Origin: Burkholderia sp. SRS-W-2-2016
GTDB lineage: Bacteria; Pseudomonadota; Gammaproteobacteria; Burkholderiales; Burkholderiaceae
NCBI RefSeq assembly: GCF_001931485.1
Contig: NZ_MSDV01000025.1
Span: forward strand, 1-64,000
Length of the DNA: 64,000 nt
Direction of reading: 5' to 3'
Positions 9,599 to 19,410 of the stretch are shown one piece after another. The notes beneath the pieces were generated by a model that saw nothing but the letters and a program-made list of their open reading frames with translations, had not been told where the DNA came from and did no database searches. How positions within the stretch are numbered: the stretch's first letter is position 1; the number at the start of each line of letters is the position of its first letter. The translations under genes were made by a program, and so were the position numbers.

Positions 9599-10060
9599 AT
9601 GAACACATCGACCGATCGCATCGAAAAGCAGATTCTGTTGCGCGCGCCACGCTCACGGGTGTGGCGCGCGCTCGCCGACGCCGAGGAATTCGGCAGATGG
9701 TTCGGCGTGAATCTGACCGGCAAACGCTTCGTCCAGGGGCAATACGTGCAGGGGCACATCACGTATCCGGGCTACGAGCATCTGGTGATGGACGTGCTTG
9801 TGGAACGCGTGGAGCCCGAACGTCATCTGTCATGGCGCTGGCATCCGGCCGCGATCGACATCACGATCGACTACACGCCGGAACCCACCACGCTGGTCGA
9901 GTTCGATCTGACCGAGGTCGACGGCGGCACGCTGCTGCGGGTGGTCGAGTCGGGCTTCGATCAGTTGCCGGTCGGGCGCCGCACGGAAGCGTTCCGGATG
10001 AACGACGACGGCTGGGGACAGCAGATGGGCAATATCGAGCGACATGTCGGGCAAGGGTAG
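9599..10060 (+). CDS. SRPBCC (AHSA1-like) domain protein
   Basis: A 153-residue protein of the START/SRPBCC fold, Activator of Hsp90 ATPase 1-like branch. It opens with the typical pattern (IEKQILLRAPRSRVWRALAD) and contains GRWFG and a W-R-W-H strand. These cytoplasmic proteins bind hydrophobic ligands in a cavity; the ligand here is unknown. A strong AGGAGG precedes the ATG. It overlaps the following ArsR-family gene by 17 nt. AHSA1-ArsR pairs are common two-gene units, so the regulator probably controls this gene. Confidence 0.9.
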   Translation: MNTSTDRIEKQILLRAPRSRVWRALADAEEFGRWFGVNLTGKRFVQGQYVQGHITYPGYEHLVMDVLVERVEPERHLSWRWHPAAIDITIDYTPEPTTLVEFDLTEVDGGTLLRVVESGFDQLPVGRRTEAFRMNDDGWGQQMGNIERHVGQG

Positions 10061-10526
10061 CGCGGCATCCGTCAGAGCCGGCACTTCGCGACGCGCGGTG
10101 GCGACGAAGACCGGCGCCTCCGGCAGGGGCGCGGGCAAGGCTGCTACGCGTGGCGCGAACGTGCGCACAACGGCGGGAACGACAGCGGGAACGAAAGCGG
10201 GATCCGCGAGGGCGCCGCGCAATTGCGCGCCGGTGTTCGCGGCGCTCGGCGACGAGACGCGTCTACGGTTAATCGCGGCGTTGTGCGCGGGCAGCGCGCT
10301 GTCGATTGCGCAATTGACGGCCGGCACCGAGATCACCCGGCAGTCGGTGACCCAGCATCTGCGGGTGCTGGCCGACGCGGGTCTGGTGCACGACGTGAAG
10401 GTCGGACGTGAGCGTTTATGGGCGTTCGAACCGGCCCGGCTCGATGCGGCGCGGCGCGCGCTGGACGCGATTTCGCAGCAGTGGGATCAGGCGTTGTTGA
10501 AGCTGAAGGCGGCGGTTGAGGAGTGA
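10044..10526 (+). CDS. ArsR-family winged-helix regulator
   Basis: A 160-residue transcription regulator. Residues 1-55 are a basic, Ala/Thr/Gly-rich extension not seen in compact ArsR proteins. The winged helix follows, with FAALGDETRLRLIAAL and the recognition helix region EITRQSVTQHLRVLADAGLV. It has no metal-binding Cys motif, so it is a ligand- or context-responsive repressor and not a metal sensor. The start lies within the end of the SRPBCC gene, implying translational coupling; a later in-frame start that removes part of the extension is possible. Confidence 0.9.
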   Translation: MSGKGSAASVRAGTSRRAVATKTGASGRGAGKAATRGANVRTTAGTTAGTKAGSARAPRNCAPVFAALGDETRLRLIAALCAGSALSIAQLTAGTEITRQSVTQHLRVLADAGLVHDVKVGRERLWAFEPARLDAARRALDAISQQWDQALLKLKAAVEE

Positions 10527-10704
10527 GCGGCGAGGGCGGATGGAAAGGCGCAGAGGCGCGCAGATTTTACCGATACCAATCTGGGCTGTGGTTTGCGCCG
10601 GCAGGTGTTTCCACTTCGAATTCGCCGCAATAGCATCGATTTGCTAAAGCGCGCCGTCAAAGCAGAACATTGAAGCACCACGTCACTTCGCACCAACGCA
10701 AACA

Positions 10705-10721
10705 GGGCCATCAACTGGCCC
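10705..10721 (-). terminator. probable terminator of the 10750-11115 gene
   Basis: GGGCCA and TGGCCC form a perfect 6-bp stem with a 5-nt loop about 30 nt beyond the stop of the leftward gene. Read leftward it is followed by TGTTTG, a weak T-rich tail, so termination efficiency is uncertain. Confidence 0.45.
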
Positions 10722-10749
10722 CACACCACCGCAATCAGCGGAGAAAAAC

Positions 10750-11115
10750 CTAATCCGCGATCCGCTTATCGGCCAGCGCGTTCTGGCAGTCGGCAAGCAC
10801 CTGTTTGAGCAGACGCGCCTGCGGATCGAGTTCGTCGGTATCGAGAATTTCTTCGACCGCGTCGCGCGCCCAGTCGGTGTCGACGAATTGCGCGTGGCGC
10901 CGCGCGATTTCGACCGCAATCGCCGACAGTTTCGCGACGCAGAGCCAGTCGGCTTCTCGCGAGTGCCGGTCGAGCCACTTATGCGCGGCTTGCACGTGAA
11001 AACTCGCGTCGGGCCAGTCTTCGTTCAGGTAATAAGCGCCGAGGCTTCCGCATGTGAGCCAGCACAGCAGCTCCAGACGGTCACGGGGACTCAGATGTTG
11101 GCGTACATCACTCAT
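10750..11115 (-). CDS. conserved-looking hypothetical protein
   Basis: A 121-residue, probably cytoplasmic protein that I do not recognise. It is helical in character and Trp/Leu-rich near the N-terminus (LELLCWLTCGSLGAYYLNED). It has no signal peptide; a short Leu/Cys-rich patch is too brief and charged around to be a clear membrane helix. The ATG at 11115 gives MSDVRQHLSP; the frame extends further upstream without better features. It is monocistronic, tail-to-tail with the ArsR gene. Confidence 0.65.
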   Translation of the reverse strand: MSDVRQHLSPRDRLELLCWLTCGSLGAYYLNEDWPDASFHVQAAHKWLDRHSREADWLCVAKLSAIAVEIARRHAQFVDTDWARDAVEEILDTDELDPQARLLKQVLADCQNALADKRIAD

Positions 11116-11313
11116 GGCGACGCTCGCTGCAGTAAATGGCTTCCCGGTGAGGGCGGCCGAGCGCCGTCCTCCGCTTTCAACACACATTAGCATGCGCAAT
11201 TCCCGGGCGGCAATTCCTGACCAACCCTGGCGCGCAAAGTGGTGCACGCCAGCGGCGAGCGGGGCGCTCGGCGGCCGTTGCCAGCTATGCCGCCCCCGTG
11301 TCCCGCGCCGCCG

Positions 11314-12114
11314 TCAACGCTCGCCGCGCGTCGCGACGATGAAAAGCCGCGGAAACGGCAGCAACACGGTGCCGTCGTCGAGCGCCGGATACGCGTGCGC
11401 AATCCCGTCACGGTAGCGTTGCAGGAACGCGTCGCGTTCGGCGGCATCGAGCGCGGCGAGAAACGGCCGCAGCGAACTGCCCTTGAACCATTCGACCACC
11501 GCGTCCGCGCCGCCCGCAAGCGGGTGATGGTAGACGGTGCGCCACACGTCGACGCGCGCGCACTGCGGTTTGAGCAGCGCGTAGTACCACTCGGCGCGAT
11601 GCCGCATCGTGCGCTCGACGCCTTTCAGCTTCGCCGCCCACGGTCCGTTCGCGGCGACCTCGCGCTGCAGCTGATGCGCCGGCTCGTCGAGATTGTCGGG
11701 CATCTGCACCGCGAGGCTGCCGCCCGCCGCGAGTTTGTCGACCAGCGCCGGAAACACCTGCTCGTGGTCGGGCACCCATTGCAATACCGCGTTCGCGAGG
11801 ATCACGTCATACGGTTCGCGCGCGGTCCACGTCGCAATGTCGCTGACGTCGAAGTTAAATTGCGGCAGCCGCTCGCGCGCCGCCGCGATCATGTCGGCGG
11901 AACTGTCGATCCCGCTCACCGCCGCGCCCGGCACCCGCGCGGCCAGCACCTCGGTCGAGTTGCCCGGTCCGCAGCCGATGTCGATCGCGCGCCGCGCGCC
12001 GTCCACCGGCACAGCGGCCAGCAGATCGCGCACCGGCCGGGTGCGCTCGTTCTCGAACAGCATGTACTGTTTCGCGTGCCAGTCGGCCTGCTTGCGGGTG
12101 CCCGTTGCGCTCAT
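11314..12114 (-). CDS. tam: trans-aconitate 2-methyltransferase
   Basis: A 266-residue SAM-dependent methyltransferase that methylates trans-aconitate, an inhibitor of aconitase, in the cytoplasm. The SAM motif I reads AIDIGCGPGNS, and the Tam-type features WxAKQYxxFExERTRPxRDLL and ANAVLQWVPDH are present. The start at 12114 follows AAGGAG at 7 nt. It is divergent from a LysR-type regulator that is a natural candidate for its control. Confidence 0.92.
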   Translation of the reverse strand: MSATGTRKQADWHAKQYMLFENERTRPVRDLLAAVPVDGARRAIDIGCGPGNSTEVLAARVPGAAVSGIDSSADMIAAARERLPQFNFDVSDIATWTAREPYDVILANAVLQWVPDHEQVFPALVDKLAAGGSLAVQMPDNLDEPAHQLQREVAANGPWAAKLKGVERTMRHRAEWYYALLKPQCARVDVWRTVYHHPLAGGADAVVEWFKGSSLRPFLAALDAAERDAFLQRYRDGIAHAYPALDDGTVLLPFPRLFIVATRGER

Positions 12115-12171
12115 GTCGTGACTCCTTGTGGGGTTCGGTGCGGCCATTCTCGGCGCGTCGCGGTGCAGAGT

Positions 12172-12204
12172 AAAATGAATTTATGCTTCCGATTGCTTCA
12201 TTTT
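12172..12204. promoter_or_regulatory. inverted repeat in the tam-lysR intergenic region
   Basis: AAAATGAA (12172-12179) and TTCATTTT (12197-12204) form an 8-bp inverted repeat with a 17-nt spacer, immediately before the LysR-family start at 12209. Position and symmetry suit an autoregulatory LysR operator that could also affect tam. There is no functional evidence. Confidence 0.35.
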
Positions 12205-12208
12205 TCTT

Positions 12209-13108
12209 ATGAAAATCGACACCCTCGGCGTGCAGGCTTTCGTCGCGATCGCCGATCGCGGCAGTTTCCAGAGCGCGGCCGATTCGCTGCACGTCACGCA
12301 AACCGCGATCACGCAGCGGCTGCGCAAGCTCGAAAGCTATCTGGGCGTGACGCTGATCGAACGCACCACGCGCTCGATGGCGCTGACCGGCATCGGCGAG
12401 AGTTTTCTGCCGCAGGCGCGCCGGCTGCTCGGCGAGCTGGCCGACGCGCTGGTCGAAATTCGCGAGACCGGTATCGCGCAACGCGGCGACGTGTCGATCG
12501 CGTGCGTGCCGACCGTCGGCGTGCAGTATCTGCCGCGTATTCTGCAGGCGTATTCGGCGCGTTATCCGCATAACCGCATCAAGATTCTCGATCACGCGTC
12601 GGCGGCGGTCGAGGAGGCCGTGTTGCGGCGGGAGGTCGAGTTCGGCATCAACATCGCGCGCGAGCATCATCCCGAACTCGCGACGGTGCCGCTCACCGAA
12701 GACCGCTACGTGCTGATCTGTCACGACGCGCATCCGCTCGCGAAGCGGCGGCGCATCGCGTGGCGGCAGTTGCAGGCGTATCCGCTGATCTTTGCCGGCG
12801 AGGTCAGCGGCAACCGCGCGCTGCTCGACGTGGCGCTGGCATCGAGCGAGATCGCGTTGCGTTCTTTCTACGAGGTGCAGCGCAGTTCGACCGCGCTCGG
12901 GCTGGTCGCGCAAGGGGTCGGCGCGGCAGTGGTGCCGGCGCTCGCGATGCAGCACGGCGCGTATCCGAACGTGCGCACCATCGAACTGACGCAGCCGACC
13001 GTGTCGCGTACGCTGGTGCTGGTCGCGCGCAAGACCGCGCAGTTGTCGCCGGCGGCCCAGGCGCTGTACGACATGATCCGCGAACAGGCGACGCTGAAAG
13101 CCGGCTGA
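12209..13108 (+). CDS. LysR-family transcriptional regulator
   Basis: A 299-residue LysR-type regulator. The N-terminal winged helix spans about 1-60 ([32 protein letters not shown]) and the effector-binding domain about 90-295 includes the usual [16 protein letters not shown]. It resembles ArgP/IciA-like and CynR-like regulators in general form, but I cannot name the effector. The ATG at 12209 lacks a good ribosome binding site. It is divergent from tam. Confidence 0.92.
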   Translation: MKIDTLGVQAFVAIADRGSFQSAADSLHVTQTAITQRLRKLESYLGVTLIERTTRSMALTGIGESFLPQARRLLGELADALVEIRETGIAQRGDVSIACVPTVGVQYLPRILQAYSARYPHNRIKILDHASAAVEEAVLRREVEFGINIAREHHPELATVPLTEDRYVLICHDAHPLAKRRRIAWRQLQAYPLIFAGEVSGNRALLDVALASSEIALRSFYEVQRSSTALGLVAQGVGAAVVPALAMQHGAYPNVRTIELTQPTVSRTLVLVARKTAQLSPAAQALYDMIREQATLKAG

Positions 13109-13208
13109 CAGCTTGCCGGCTTGCCCGTTTGCCCGTTTGCAACGCACACCGCGGCGAAACCGCGTGTATTGTCTTTCTCCAACCGCTCGACCCGACCCAT
13201 TCACCGCG

Positions 13209-13832
13209 ATGCTGCAAATACTCGGCAAGACCACCTCGATCAACGTGCGCAAGGTGCTGTGGACCTGCGCGGAACTGGGCCTTTCATTCGAGCAGGAGGA
13301 CTGGGGCTCGGGCTTTCGCTCGACCGAAGTCGACGAATTTCGCGCGCTCAATCCGAACGCGATGGTGCCGGTGATTCGCGACGGCGAGTTCGTGCTATGG
13401 GAGTCGAACTCGATCATCCGCTATCTGGCGAACCGCTATCGCGGCGACTGGCTCTATCCGGCCGAGCCGCTTGCGCGGGCGCGTTGCGATCAATGGATCG
13501 ACTGGCAGGCGAGCGAGCTGAATCGTTCGTGGAGCTATGCATTTCTCGCGCTGGTGCGGCGCTCGCCCGCGCATCAGGATGTGCAGCAGATCGCGCTCTC
13601 TTGTGCGAACTGGTCGCGGCATATGGCCATCGTCGAGCAGCAACTGGCGCGCACCGGCGCGTTTATCGCGGGGGCGGCGTTCTCTTTGGCGGATATTCCG
13701 ATTGCGCTGTCGGCCAACCGCTGGCTCGAAACGCCGCAGCGGCACGACGATTTTCCGGCGCTCGATGCTTATCTGGCGCGGCTTGCGGAGCGCGCTGGGT
13801 ATCGGGAGTATTGCCGGAATGGGACGCCGTGA
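13209..13832 (+). CDS. glutathione S-transferase family protein
   Basis: A 207-residue GST. The N-terminal thioredoxin-like domain (1-80) shows [17 protein letters not shown], the cis-Pro context AMVPVIRD and [10 protein letters not shown] for glutathione binding. The C-terminal helical domain (90-200) contains SLADIPIAL. It would conjugate glutathione to an electrophile in the cytoplasm; the substrate is unknown. The ATG at 13209 is preferred because the protein then begins with the canonical first strand (MLQILG). It follows the LysR gene by 100 nt. Confidence 0.92.
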   Translation: MLQILGKTTSINVRKVLWTCAELGLSFEQEDWGSGFRSTEVDEFRALNPNAMVPVIRDGEFVLWESNSIIRYLANRYRGDWLYPAEPLARARCDQWIDWQASELNRSWSYAFLALVRRSPAHQDVQQIALSCANWSRHMAIVEQQLARTGAFIAGAAFSLADIPIALSANRWLETPQRHDDFPALDAYLARLAERAGYREYCRNGTP

Positions 13833-13871
13833 GTGCTGAGGCGTCTGACGGAGCGCGAGTCGTCCGTGGCC

Positions 13872-14339
13872 TTAAACCGCCGCTAACAGCTTCATGATGC
13901 GCGGATCGTGACGCACATCGATTGCCGTGCCGATCTTCAGGAGAGAAGCATCAGGATGCGCGGGGTTCATCAGATAGTTGAACGCGCAAGGCAAGATCGC
14001 GCTGGGAACCTTGAGCAGCACACTGCTGCCACCGTTGAGCCATTCGGTTCCGGCATTGCGGGTCCACGGAAGATCGTCGCGCCAGTTCTCAGGAATTTCG
14101 CCGTCGGCGATTTCCGCAAGCATGGTGCCGTCCGGTACTTCGATACGCAAAAGCTGGTACTTGTCCGGCAGTCGGGCAGGGTTGCCGATTTCCTGATGCA
14201 CGAGAGTCTCGAGCAGCGCGACCGCGGGATGTTCGGCCAGATACACGACCGGTCGGCCGGCAAAGTGCCAGCGACCGGGTGCCCGCAAGCCGCCGATCCC
14301 TCGCAGATCGGCGTAATTACTGATTCGCCACAGGTCCAT
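13872..14339 (-). CDS. RES-domain toxin
   Basis: A 155-residue RES-family toxin. Characterised members deplete NAD+ in the cytoplasm. The conserved core is present: R5 (LWRIS), the GRWHFAGRPVVYLAEHP segment with Y33, and E44 in ALLETLVH. Its start ATG overlaps the antitoxin stop (ATGA, 14338-14341), the usual arrangement of the two-gene unit with the antitoxin first. No frameshift or truncation is visible, so it is probably functional. Confidence 0.93.
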   Translation of the reverse strand: MDLWRISNYADLRGIGGLRAPGRWHFAGRPVVYLAEHPAVALLETLVHQEIGNPARLPDKYQLLRIEVPDGTMLAEIADGEIPENWRDDLPWTRNAGTEWLNGGSSVLLKVPSAILPCAFNYLMNPAHPDASLLKIGTAIDVRHDPRIMKLLAAV

Positions 14340-14794
14340 CAGGCGAAATACCCTTCGTCGAGCTGAACGATCGCTTCCTCGACCTGCCGCGAGCCGTGCT
14401 CGGTGCTCGCCATTTCGAGGGCGCTTCTGCCGTTAAAGCGCTTCTGCGCGCTGCGCAGCCATCCCATCGCCTTGTCCCGGTTGCCGAATGCCGCGGTTGC
14501 CTGCGCGACGATTCTGGCGAGGCGAATCGCTTTGTCCGACTCCTCCGTCGACAGGCGTTCCTGCTGATGCCGCCGATGAGTGAGCGTGCGCCGCGGAATG
14601 ATGAAGGACAGTTCGTCCGCCTTCAGACCGTATTCCGCGAGGCGGTCGATAACATCGACGCCGACTCGCTCCGCGGCGAGTTCCGCGAGGTCGGATCCGC
14701 TGCTCACGGGCGCGTCGAGCAGCATTTGTAGAAGGCCGAACTCTTCGCGGCGTGGGTTGCCGGTTCCGGTGGGCTTGAAGGAAATGGTAGGCAT
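14339..14794 (-). CDS. Xre/MbcA/ParS-type antitoxin (DUF2384)
   Basis: A 151-residue antitoxin expected to neutralise the RES toxin and bind its own promoter. The C-terminal DUF2384 segment (about 100-150) includes AFGNRDKAMGWLRSAQKRFNG and ends near EEAIVQLDEGYFA; this tail usually enters the toxin's active site. The N-terminal half has an Xre-like helical region. The start at 14794 follows AAGGAAA; a start six codons upstream is possible. A TATAAT -10 element and two matching operators precede it. Confidence 0.9.
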   Translation of the reverse strand: MPTISFKPTGTGNPRREEFGLLQMLLDAPVSSGSDLAELAAERVGVDVIDRLAEYGLKADELSFIIPRRTLTHRRHQQERLSTEESDKAIRLARIVAQATAAFGNRDKAMGWLRSAQKRFNGRSALEMASTEHGSRQVEEAIVQLDEGYFA

Positions 14795-14807
14795 CGGGGC
14801 TTTCCTT

Positions 14808-14840
14808 GGCAATTTGCCTCTCTATTATAGGCATTTTGCC
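14808..14840 (-). promoter_or_regulatory. RES-Xre promoter between two operator dyads
   Basis: Two near-identical palindromes, GGCAATTTGCC (14808-14818) and GGCATTTTGCC (14830-14840), are 22 bp centre to centre. They flank a perfect leftward -10 box TATAAT (14824-14829). An antitoxin or toxin-antitoxin complex on both sites would cover the promoter. The 5' untranslated region would be about 23 nt. Confidence 0.75.
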
Positions 14841-15005
14841 GGCCACCCGCCAGAATACGAATGATAGAGCGAGATCGGCCACCGCGACCCCGCAATGCGC
14901 TCTTTCGGCAGCGAAGCCCCGGCGCTTTGAAGCTCACCCCCATCCTGCGCACCGCCCCCCGCGTCCCCTACAATGGCGGCCTTCTATGACCTTGAAGGTT
15001 CGACG

Positions 15006-15398
15006 ATGCGGGTAAGCAAATTCGCGCTGGCGCTGCTGACGGCGTGCTTCACTCTGAATGCGAGCGCCGAGATGACGGCCGCGCAATACAAAAAATGGGC
15101 GCACGCCGACAACGACTCGATCTACGCGGCGTACATCACCGGCACGATCAACGCGCTCGGCTGGGCCAACGGCGATCTGGTCTCGCAAAAGCGGCCGCCG
15201 CTGTTCTGCCCGCCGGAAACGCTCTCGATCGGCAATCAGACCGTCTATCCGATGCTCGACGCGTTCTTCGCGAATCACCCGGGCATCTCCGATGACTTCC
15301 CGGTCGGACTGGCAATCCTGCGCGCATTGCAGGGCGCGTTTCCGTGCGGCGCCGGCGCCAGCACGGGAGAAAAGCAGGAAATGAAGCGTAAGAAATGA
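15006..15398 (+). CDS. small exported Rap1a/Tai-like protein
   Basis: A 130-residue protein with a clear Sec signal peptide (residues 1-21, KFALALLTACFTLNASA), so it is periplasmic or secreted. The mature part resembles the Rap1a/Tai immunity-protein fold: YITGTINALGWANGD, LFCPPETLSIG, and ILRALQGAFPC, with two cysteines that could form a disulfide. No cognate peptidoglycan amidase effector or type VI genes lie nearby, so an immunity role is not supported. It ends in a Lys-rich tail formed by a 13-14-nt repeat that crosses the stop codon. Confidence 0.75.
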   Translation: MRVSKFALALLTACFTLNASAEMTAAQYKKWAHADNDSIYAAYITGTINALGWANGDLVSQKRPPLFCPPETLSIGNQTVYPMLDAFFANHPGISDDFPVGLAILRALQGAFPCGAGASTGEKQEMKRKK

Positions 15399-15430
15399 AG
15401 CGCTGAAACGAAGCGCTGAAATGCAAAAGC
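15378..15430 (+). repeat. tandem 13-14-nt repeats across the 15398 stop codon
   Basis: Units start at 15378, 15392, 15405 and 15118+300 (15418): GAAATGAAGCGTAA, GAAATGAAGCGCT, GAAACGAAGCGCT and a degenerate fourth copy beginning GAAATG. The TGA stop of the exported protein lies within the second unit, so copy-number change would alter the C-terminus. Confidence 0.7.
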
Positions 15431-15460
15431 GCCGGCGGGATCGCAACCCGGCCGGCGCTT
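15423..15460 (-). terminator. intrinsic terminator of fabV
   Basis: The arms AAGCGCCGGC (15427-15436) and GCCGGCGCTT (15451-15460) pair fully, with further GGG/CCC pairing inside the loop. Read leftward, the stem is followed by TTTTGCAT, giving a short T-tract. It lies about 55 nt beyond the fabV stop and may also slow rightward transcripts of the exported-protein gene. Confidence 0.65.
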
Positions 15461-15472
15461 CGAAGGGCCAAC

Positions 15473-15522
15473 GTCAAACCGCCGACGTCAAACCCGCAAC
15501 ATCAAACCACCACCATCAAACC
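15473..15522. repeat. four TCAAACC repeats, 14-nt period, at the fabV stop
   Basis: The octamer (G/A)TCAAACC occurs at 15473, 15487, 15501 and 15515, each separated by exactly 6 nt. The last copy contains the leftward fabV stop codon (15516-15518). The array resembles imperfect tandem duplication of the gene's 3' end. Confidence 0.7.
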
Positions 15523-16712
15523 TGCACCAGATTCGGAATCTGCACGTCCGGATTGACGTCCGCGTCGTAATCGACACCCTTCATCTCGAAGCCGAACAGA
15601 CGCAAAAAGTCGGTCTTGTAGCCGGCGAAATCGGTGAGCTCGTAGATGTTGTCGTTGGTCACCTGATTCCACAGTTCCTGCACGCGGCCCTGGACCTGCG
15701 GGTCGAGTTCCTTGTAGTCGGCGCGCAGACGGCCTTCGTCGTCCAGATGCGGCTGGCTGCCGTACAGGCTGTCCTTGTACAGGCCGTAGACCTGCTCGAT
15801 GCAGCCCTCGTGCGTGCCGGTTTCCTTCATCACCTTGAACAGCAGCGACAGATACAGCGGCATCATCGGAATCGCCGAGCTGGCCTGCGTGACGACCGCC
15901 TTCAGCACGGAAACCCGCGCATCGCCGCCTTTAGCCGCGAGTTTTTCGCGGATGCCGAGCACCTTCTGGTCGAGGTCCTTCTTGGCCGCGCCGATCGAGC
16001 CGTTCCAGTAGATGTCGTGCGTGATCTTCTCGCCGAGGTAGGTGAACGCGGTGGTCTTCGCGCCGTCCGCGAGCACGCCGGCTTCGGCGAGCGCGTCGAT
16101 CCACATCTGCCAGTCCTCGCCGCCCATCACCGCGACCGTGTGGGCGATTTCTTCCGGCGTCGCCGGCTCCAGCACGGTTTCCTTGATTACTTCCTTGTCG
16201 GTGTCGATGCCGCGCAGGTTGACCGCGCGGCCGATCGGCTTGAGCACCGAGCTGAACACTTCGCCGGTCTTCGGATGCTGGCGCTTCGGCGCCGCGAGGC
16301 TATAGACGACCAGGTCGACCTGGCCGAGATCGCGCTTGATCACTTCGATGGTGCGCGCCTTGACCGCGTCGGAGAACGCGTCGCCGTTGATGCTGGTCGC
16401 GTAGCGGCCTTCGGCGGTCGCGAACTTCTCGAACGCGGCGGTGTTGTACCAGCCCGCGGTGCCGGACTTGGTTTCGCTGCCGGCGCGCTCGAAGAACACG
16501 CCGAGGGTGTCCGCGCCCGAGCCGAACGCGGCGCTGATGCGGGCGGCGAGGCCGTAGCCGGTCGACGCGCCGATCACGAGCACCTTCTTCGGGCCGTTGG
16601 CGATGGGGCCGCGCGCCTTCACATACTCGATCTGTTCCTTGACGTTGGCTTCGCAGCCGGTCGGATGAGTCGATACACAGATGAAGCCACGCACACGCGG
16701 TTTGATGATCAT
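15516..16712 (-). CDS. fabV: enoyl-ACP/trans-2-enoyl-CoA reductase FabV
   Basis: A 398-residue NADH-dependent enoyl-ACP reductase of the last step in fatty-acid elongation, acting in the cytoplasm. The FabV catalytic pair is visible as Y235-x8-K244 ([10 protein letters not shown]). The Rossmann segment reads [13 protein letters not shown] near residue 44. Length and ends are full and typical. FabV enzymes are known to be triclosan-tolerant compared with FabI. The start at 16712 gives [10 protein letters not shown] and follows AGAGGTG; the frame is open far upstream but without homology. A terminator lies downstream. Confidence 0.97.
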   Translation of the reverse strand: MIIKPRVRGFICVSTHPTGCEANVKEQIEYVKARGPIANGPKKVLVIGASTGYGLAARISAAFGSGADTLGVFFERAGSETKSGTAGWYNTAAFEKFATAEGRYATSINGDAFSDAVKARTIEVIKRDLGQVDLVVYSLAAPKRQHPKTGEVFSSVLKPIGRAVNLRGIDTDKEVIKETVLEPATPEEIAHTVAVMGGEDWQMWIDALAEAGVLADGAKTTAFTYLGEKITHDIYWNGSIGAAKKDLDQKVLGIREKLAAKGGDARVSVLKAVVTQASSAIPMMPLYLSLLFKVMKETGTHEGCIEQVYGLYKDSLYGSQPHLDDEGRLRADYKELDPQVQGRVQELWNQVTNDNIYELTDFAGYKTDFLRLFGFEMKGVDYDADVNPDVQIPNLVQV

Positions 16713-16860
16713 GAAACACCTCTTGTCGGAATTGGCGACATTATAGTGGCCCCGCCGCGCGGGCCGGACATCGGCGCGGGGCACTCCGCACCCGGGCAAA
16801 AATCGGCGTAGCCCCCACATCTTGGTACGATTGCGCCTTTCCCAGCCGACCACAGCAAGC

Positions 16861-19404
16861 GTGAAGCGTCTTTTCTCCTCATTCCTGGCGGCCCTCGACA
16901 AAGGGCTGACCGCCGCGAACCCGCTGTTCGCGAAGGGCTGGTGGCATCTGCGCCACCCGACCCGCCGCACTTTCGCGTGGGGGCTCGCCGCGCTGCCCGC
17001 GCTGTTCCTGCTGTACGTGCTGCTGCTGATTCCGTTTACGCCGAGCATCGGCGACATCCGCAAGGCGAAGGTCGAGCAACCGGCGCAGATCCTGTCGGCC
17101 GACGGCAAGCTGCTCGCCGAATTCAAGCCGTCGAACCGGCAATGGGTCGGTCTCGACCAGATTTCGCCGACCGTCGTCAACGCGCTGATCTCGACCGAGG
17201 ACCATCGCTTCTACCAGCATTTCGGGCTCGACTGGCGCCGCACCGCATCGGCCGCGCTGCACACGTTTTCCGGCGACCGCCAGGGCGGCTCGACGCTCAC
17301 CCAGCAGCTCGCGCGCAATCTGTACCCCGATGAAATCGGCCGCGCGCCGACGCTCACGCGCAAGCTGAAGGAAGCGATCACCGCGATCAAGATCGAGATG
17401 CTCTATACGAAGCCGGAGATTCTCGAAACCTATCTGAACACCGTGCCGTTCCTGTACAACGCGTATGGGATCGAGATGGCCGCGCGCACCTATTTCGACA
17501 AATCCGCGGCCGACCTGAACGTGCTCGAAGCGGCGACGCTGACCGGCATGCTCAAGGGCAACGCGTACTACAACCCGGTGCTCAATCCGGAGCGCGCGTT
17601 GCAGCGGCGCAATACGGTGCTTGGGCAACTGGTCAAGTACGGCAAGCTGACGCCGGCCCAGTACGACACGCTCAGCCGCAAGCCGCTGCGCCTCGACTTC
17701 GAGCGCCAGGTCGAGCCGCCCGGACCCGCGCCGCACTTCACGCAGCAGCTGCGCAAATGGCTGGTCTCCTGGGCCGACCGCAACGACTACAACATCTATT
17801 CGGACGGCCTCGTGGTGCGCACGACGCTCGACTCGCGCTTGCAGACGATGGCCAACCAGGCGGTCAAGCTGCAGGGCAACCAGTTGCAGGGCATCGCCAA
17901 CTCGGCGTGGGGCACGCATTCCGGCTGCTCGGCGGACAAGGATCTGCTGCGCGCGTTCCTGCGCGAAACGCCGGAGTTCCGCGCGGCCAAAGACGCCGGC
18001 CAGACCGACGACGACGCGCTCAAGCAGCTGTCCGCCGACCGCAAGCTGGTGCAGAACGTGTGCGACACGAAAACCCGCGTGCAGGCCGACTTCCTCGCGA
18101 TGGACCCGCGCACCGGCGAGATCAAGGCGTGGGTCGGCAGCCGCGACTTCAGCGAGGATCCGTTCGATCACGTGCAGCAGGCGCGCCGTCAGCCGGGCTC
18201 GACGTTCAAGCCGTTCGTCTACGCGGCCGCGTTCCAGGCGGGTGCGAAACCGGACGACAAGCTGCCCGACAATCCGGTCGAAATCCAGCTGGCCGGCGGC
18301 GAAATCTGGAAGCCGAGCGACGAGGACGAACCGAGCGGCCGCGAAATCAGCCTGCGCGACGCGCTTACGTATTCGCGCAACCGGATCACCGCGCAGGTGA
18401 TGCAGACGGTCGGCCCGAACAAGGTCGCGCGGCTCGCGCGGGCGATGGGCGTGCGCGACAGCCAGCTCGATCCGGTGCCGTCGCTCGCGCTCGGCACCAG
18501 CCCGGTCACGCTGAAGGAAATGGTGTCGGCGTACGGCACGATCGCGAACCTGGGCGGCTATGTCGAGCCGCTGATGGTGACCCGCATCGAGGATCGCAAC
18601 GGCAACGTGCTCGCGCAGTTCGAGCCGGCCGCGCCGCAACGCGAACTGCCCGCCGATACCGCGCGCACGCTGGTCGACGTGATGCGCGACGTGGTCAGCC
18701 GCGGCACCGGCGCGAGCATCCGCACGCGCTTCGGCGTGCGTGGCGACGTCGCCGGCAAGACCGGCACGACCCAGGGCAACGCGGACGGCTGGTTCATCCT
18801 GATTCAGCCGCAGCTGGTGGCGGGCGCGTGGGTCGGCTTCAACGACAGCCGCGTGACGCTGCGCAGCGATTACTGGGGGCAGGGCGCGCATAGCGCGCTG
18901 CCGATCGTCGGCGACTTCTTCCAGCGCGCGCAACGCGCGCGGCTGGTGGACAGCCATCTGAAGTTCGATACCGAGCAGCAGCCGGGCTGGTTCGCCGAGC
19001 GCACCGCGCGTCTGCGCGACTGGTTCGAGCAGCTGTTTTCGCGCACGCCGGCGCAGCCCGAGAAGCAGGTCAGTGCGCGCGGAACCGTGCGGCGCGCGCC
19101 GGTGGCGACCGCGGAGCCGGCCGCATCGGCGGCCTCGGCTGTGACCGAGGTGCCGGAGATCGCGGCGGGGGCGTCGGTGGTGCAGGGCGATGCGCATGCG
19201 CTGCCGCCGCTGTTGCCGGCGCCGGGCTCGGCCAGCGCGCCCGGGCTGGCGGCAGCGCCGGCGAGCGGCAACGGCGTCGATGGAGAAGCGTATGGCGGCG
19301 GCGCCGCGGCGCTCGCGCCGACTCCGACGCCCGACGACGTCGTGCCGCCGGATGCCGGCGGGCAGGGCGGCGCAGCGGCCAATACCGGCAACGGCGCGAA
19401 CTGA
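16861..19404 (+). CDS. class A penicillin-binding protein (PBP1A family)
   Basis: A bifunctional peptidoglycan glycosyltransferase-transpeptidase of 847 residues, anchored by one N-terminal membrane helix (about 43-62). The GT51 domain has [22 protein letters not shown] and [10 protein letters not shown]. The transpeptidase has the S447-T-F-K450 active site, an S-R-N box and [10 protein letters not shown]. The last about 110 residues are an Ala/Pro-rich tail of low complexity. GTG at 16861 is chosen because it gives MKRLFSSFL before the membrane helix, but no strong ribosome binding site is present; a TTG at 16822 is the alternative. Confidence 0.93.
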   Translation: MKRLFSSFLAALDKGLTAANPLFAKGWWHLRHPTRRTFAWGLAALPALFLLYVLLLIPFTPSIGDIRKAKVEQPAQILSADGKLLAEFKPSNRQWVGLDQISPTVVNALISTEDHRFYQHFGLDWRRTASAALHTFSGDRQGGSTLTQQLARNLYPDEIGRAPTLTRKLKEAITAIKIEMLYTKPEILETYLNTVPFLYNAYGIEMAARTYFDKSAADLNVLEAATLTGMLKGNAYYNPVLNPERALQRRNTVLGQLVKYGKLTPAQYDTLSRKPLRLDFERQVEPPGPAPHFTQQLRKWLVSWADRNDYNIYSDGLVVRTTLDSRLQTMANQAVKLQGNQLQGIANSAWGTHSGCSADKDLLRAFLRETPEFRAAKDAGQTDDDALKQLSADRKLVQNVCDTKTRVQADFLAMDPRTGEIKAWVGSRDFSEDPFDHVQQARRQPGSTFKPFVYAAAFQAGAKPDDKLPDNPVEIQLAGGEIWKPSDEDEPSGREISLRDALTYSRNRITAQVMQTVGPNKVARLARAMGVRDSQLDPVPSLALGTSPVTLKEMVSAYGTIANLGGYVEPLMVTRIEDRNGNVLAQFEPAAPQRELPADTARTLVDVMRDVVSRGTGASIRTRFGVRGDVAGKTGTTQGNADGWFILIQPQLVAGAWVGFNDSRVTLRSDYWGQGAHSALPIVGDFFQRAQRARLVDSHLKFDTEQQPGWFAERTARLRDWFEQLFSRTPAQPEKQVSARGTVRRAPVATAEPAASAASAVTEVPEIAAGASVVQGDAHALPPLLPAPGSASAPGLAAAPASGNGVDGEAYGGGAAALAPTPTPDDVVPPDAGGQGGAAANTGNGAN

Positions 19405-19410
19405 GCGCGA

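Noticed and set aside
15006..15398. Type VI immunity protein
   Set aside because: The fold resembles Rap1a/Tai, but no effector amidase or type VI secretion gene is in the neighbourhood.
15473..15522. CRISPR-like array (regularly spaced repeats)
   Set aside because: Repeat 8 nt and spacer 6 nt are far too short and the last unit lies in the fabV coding end; this is a simple tandem duplication.
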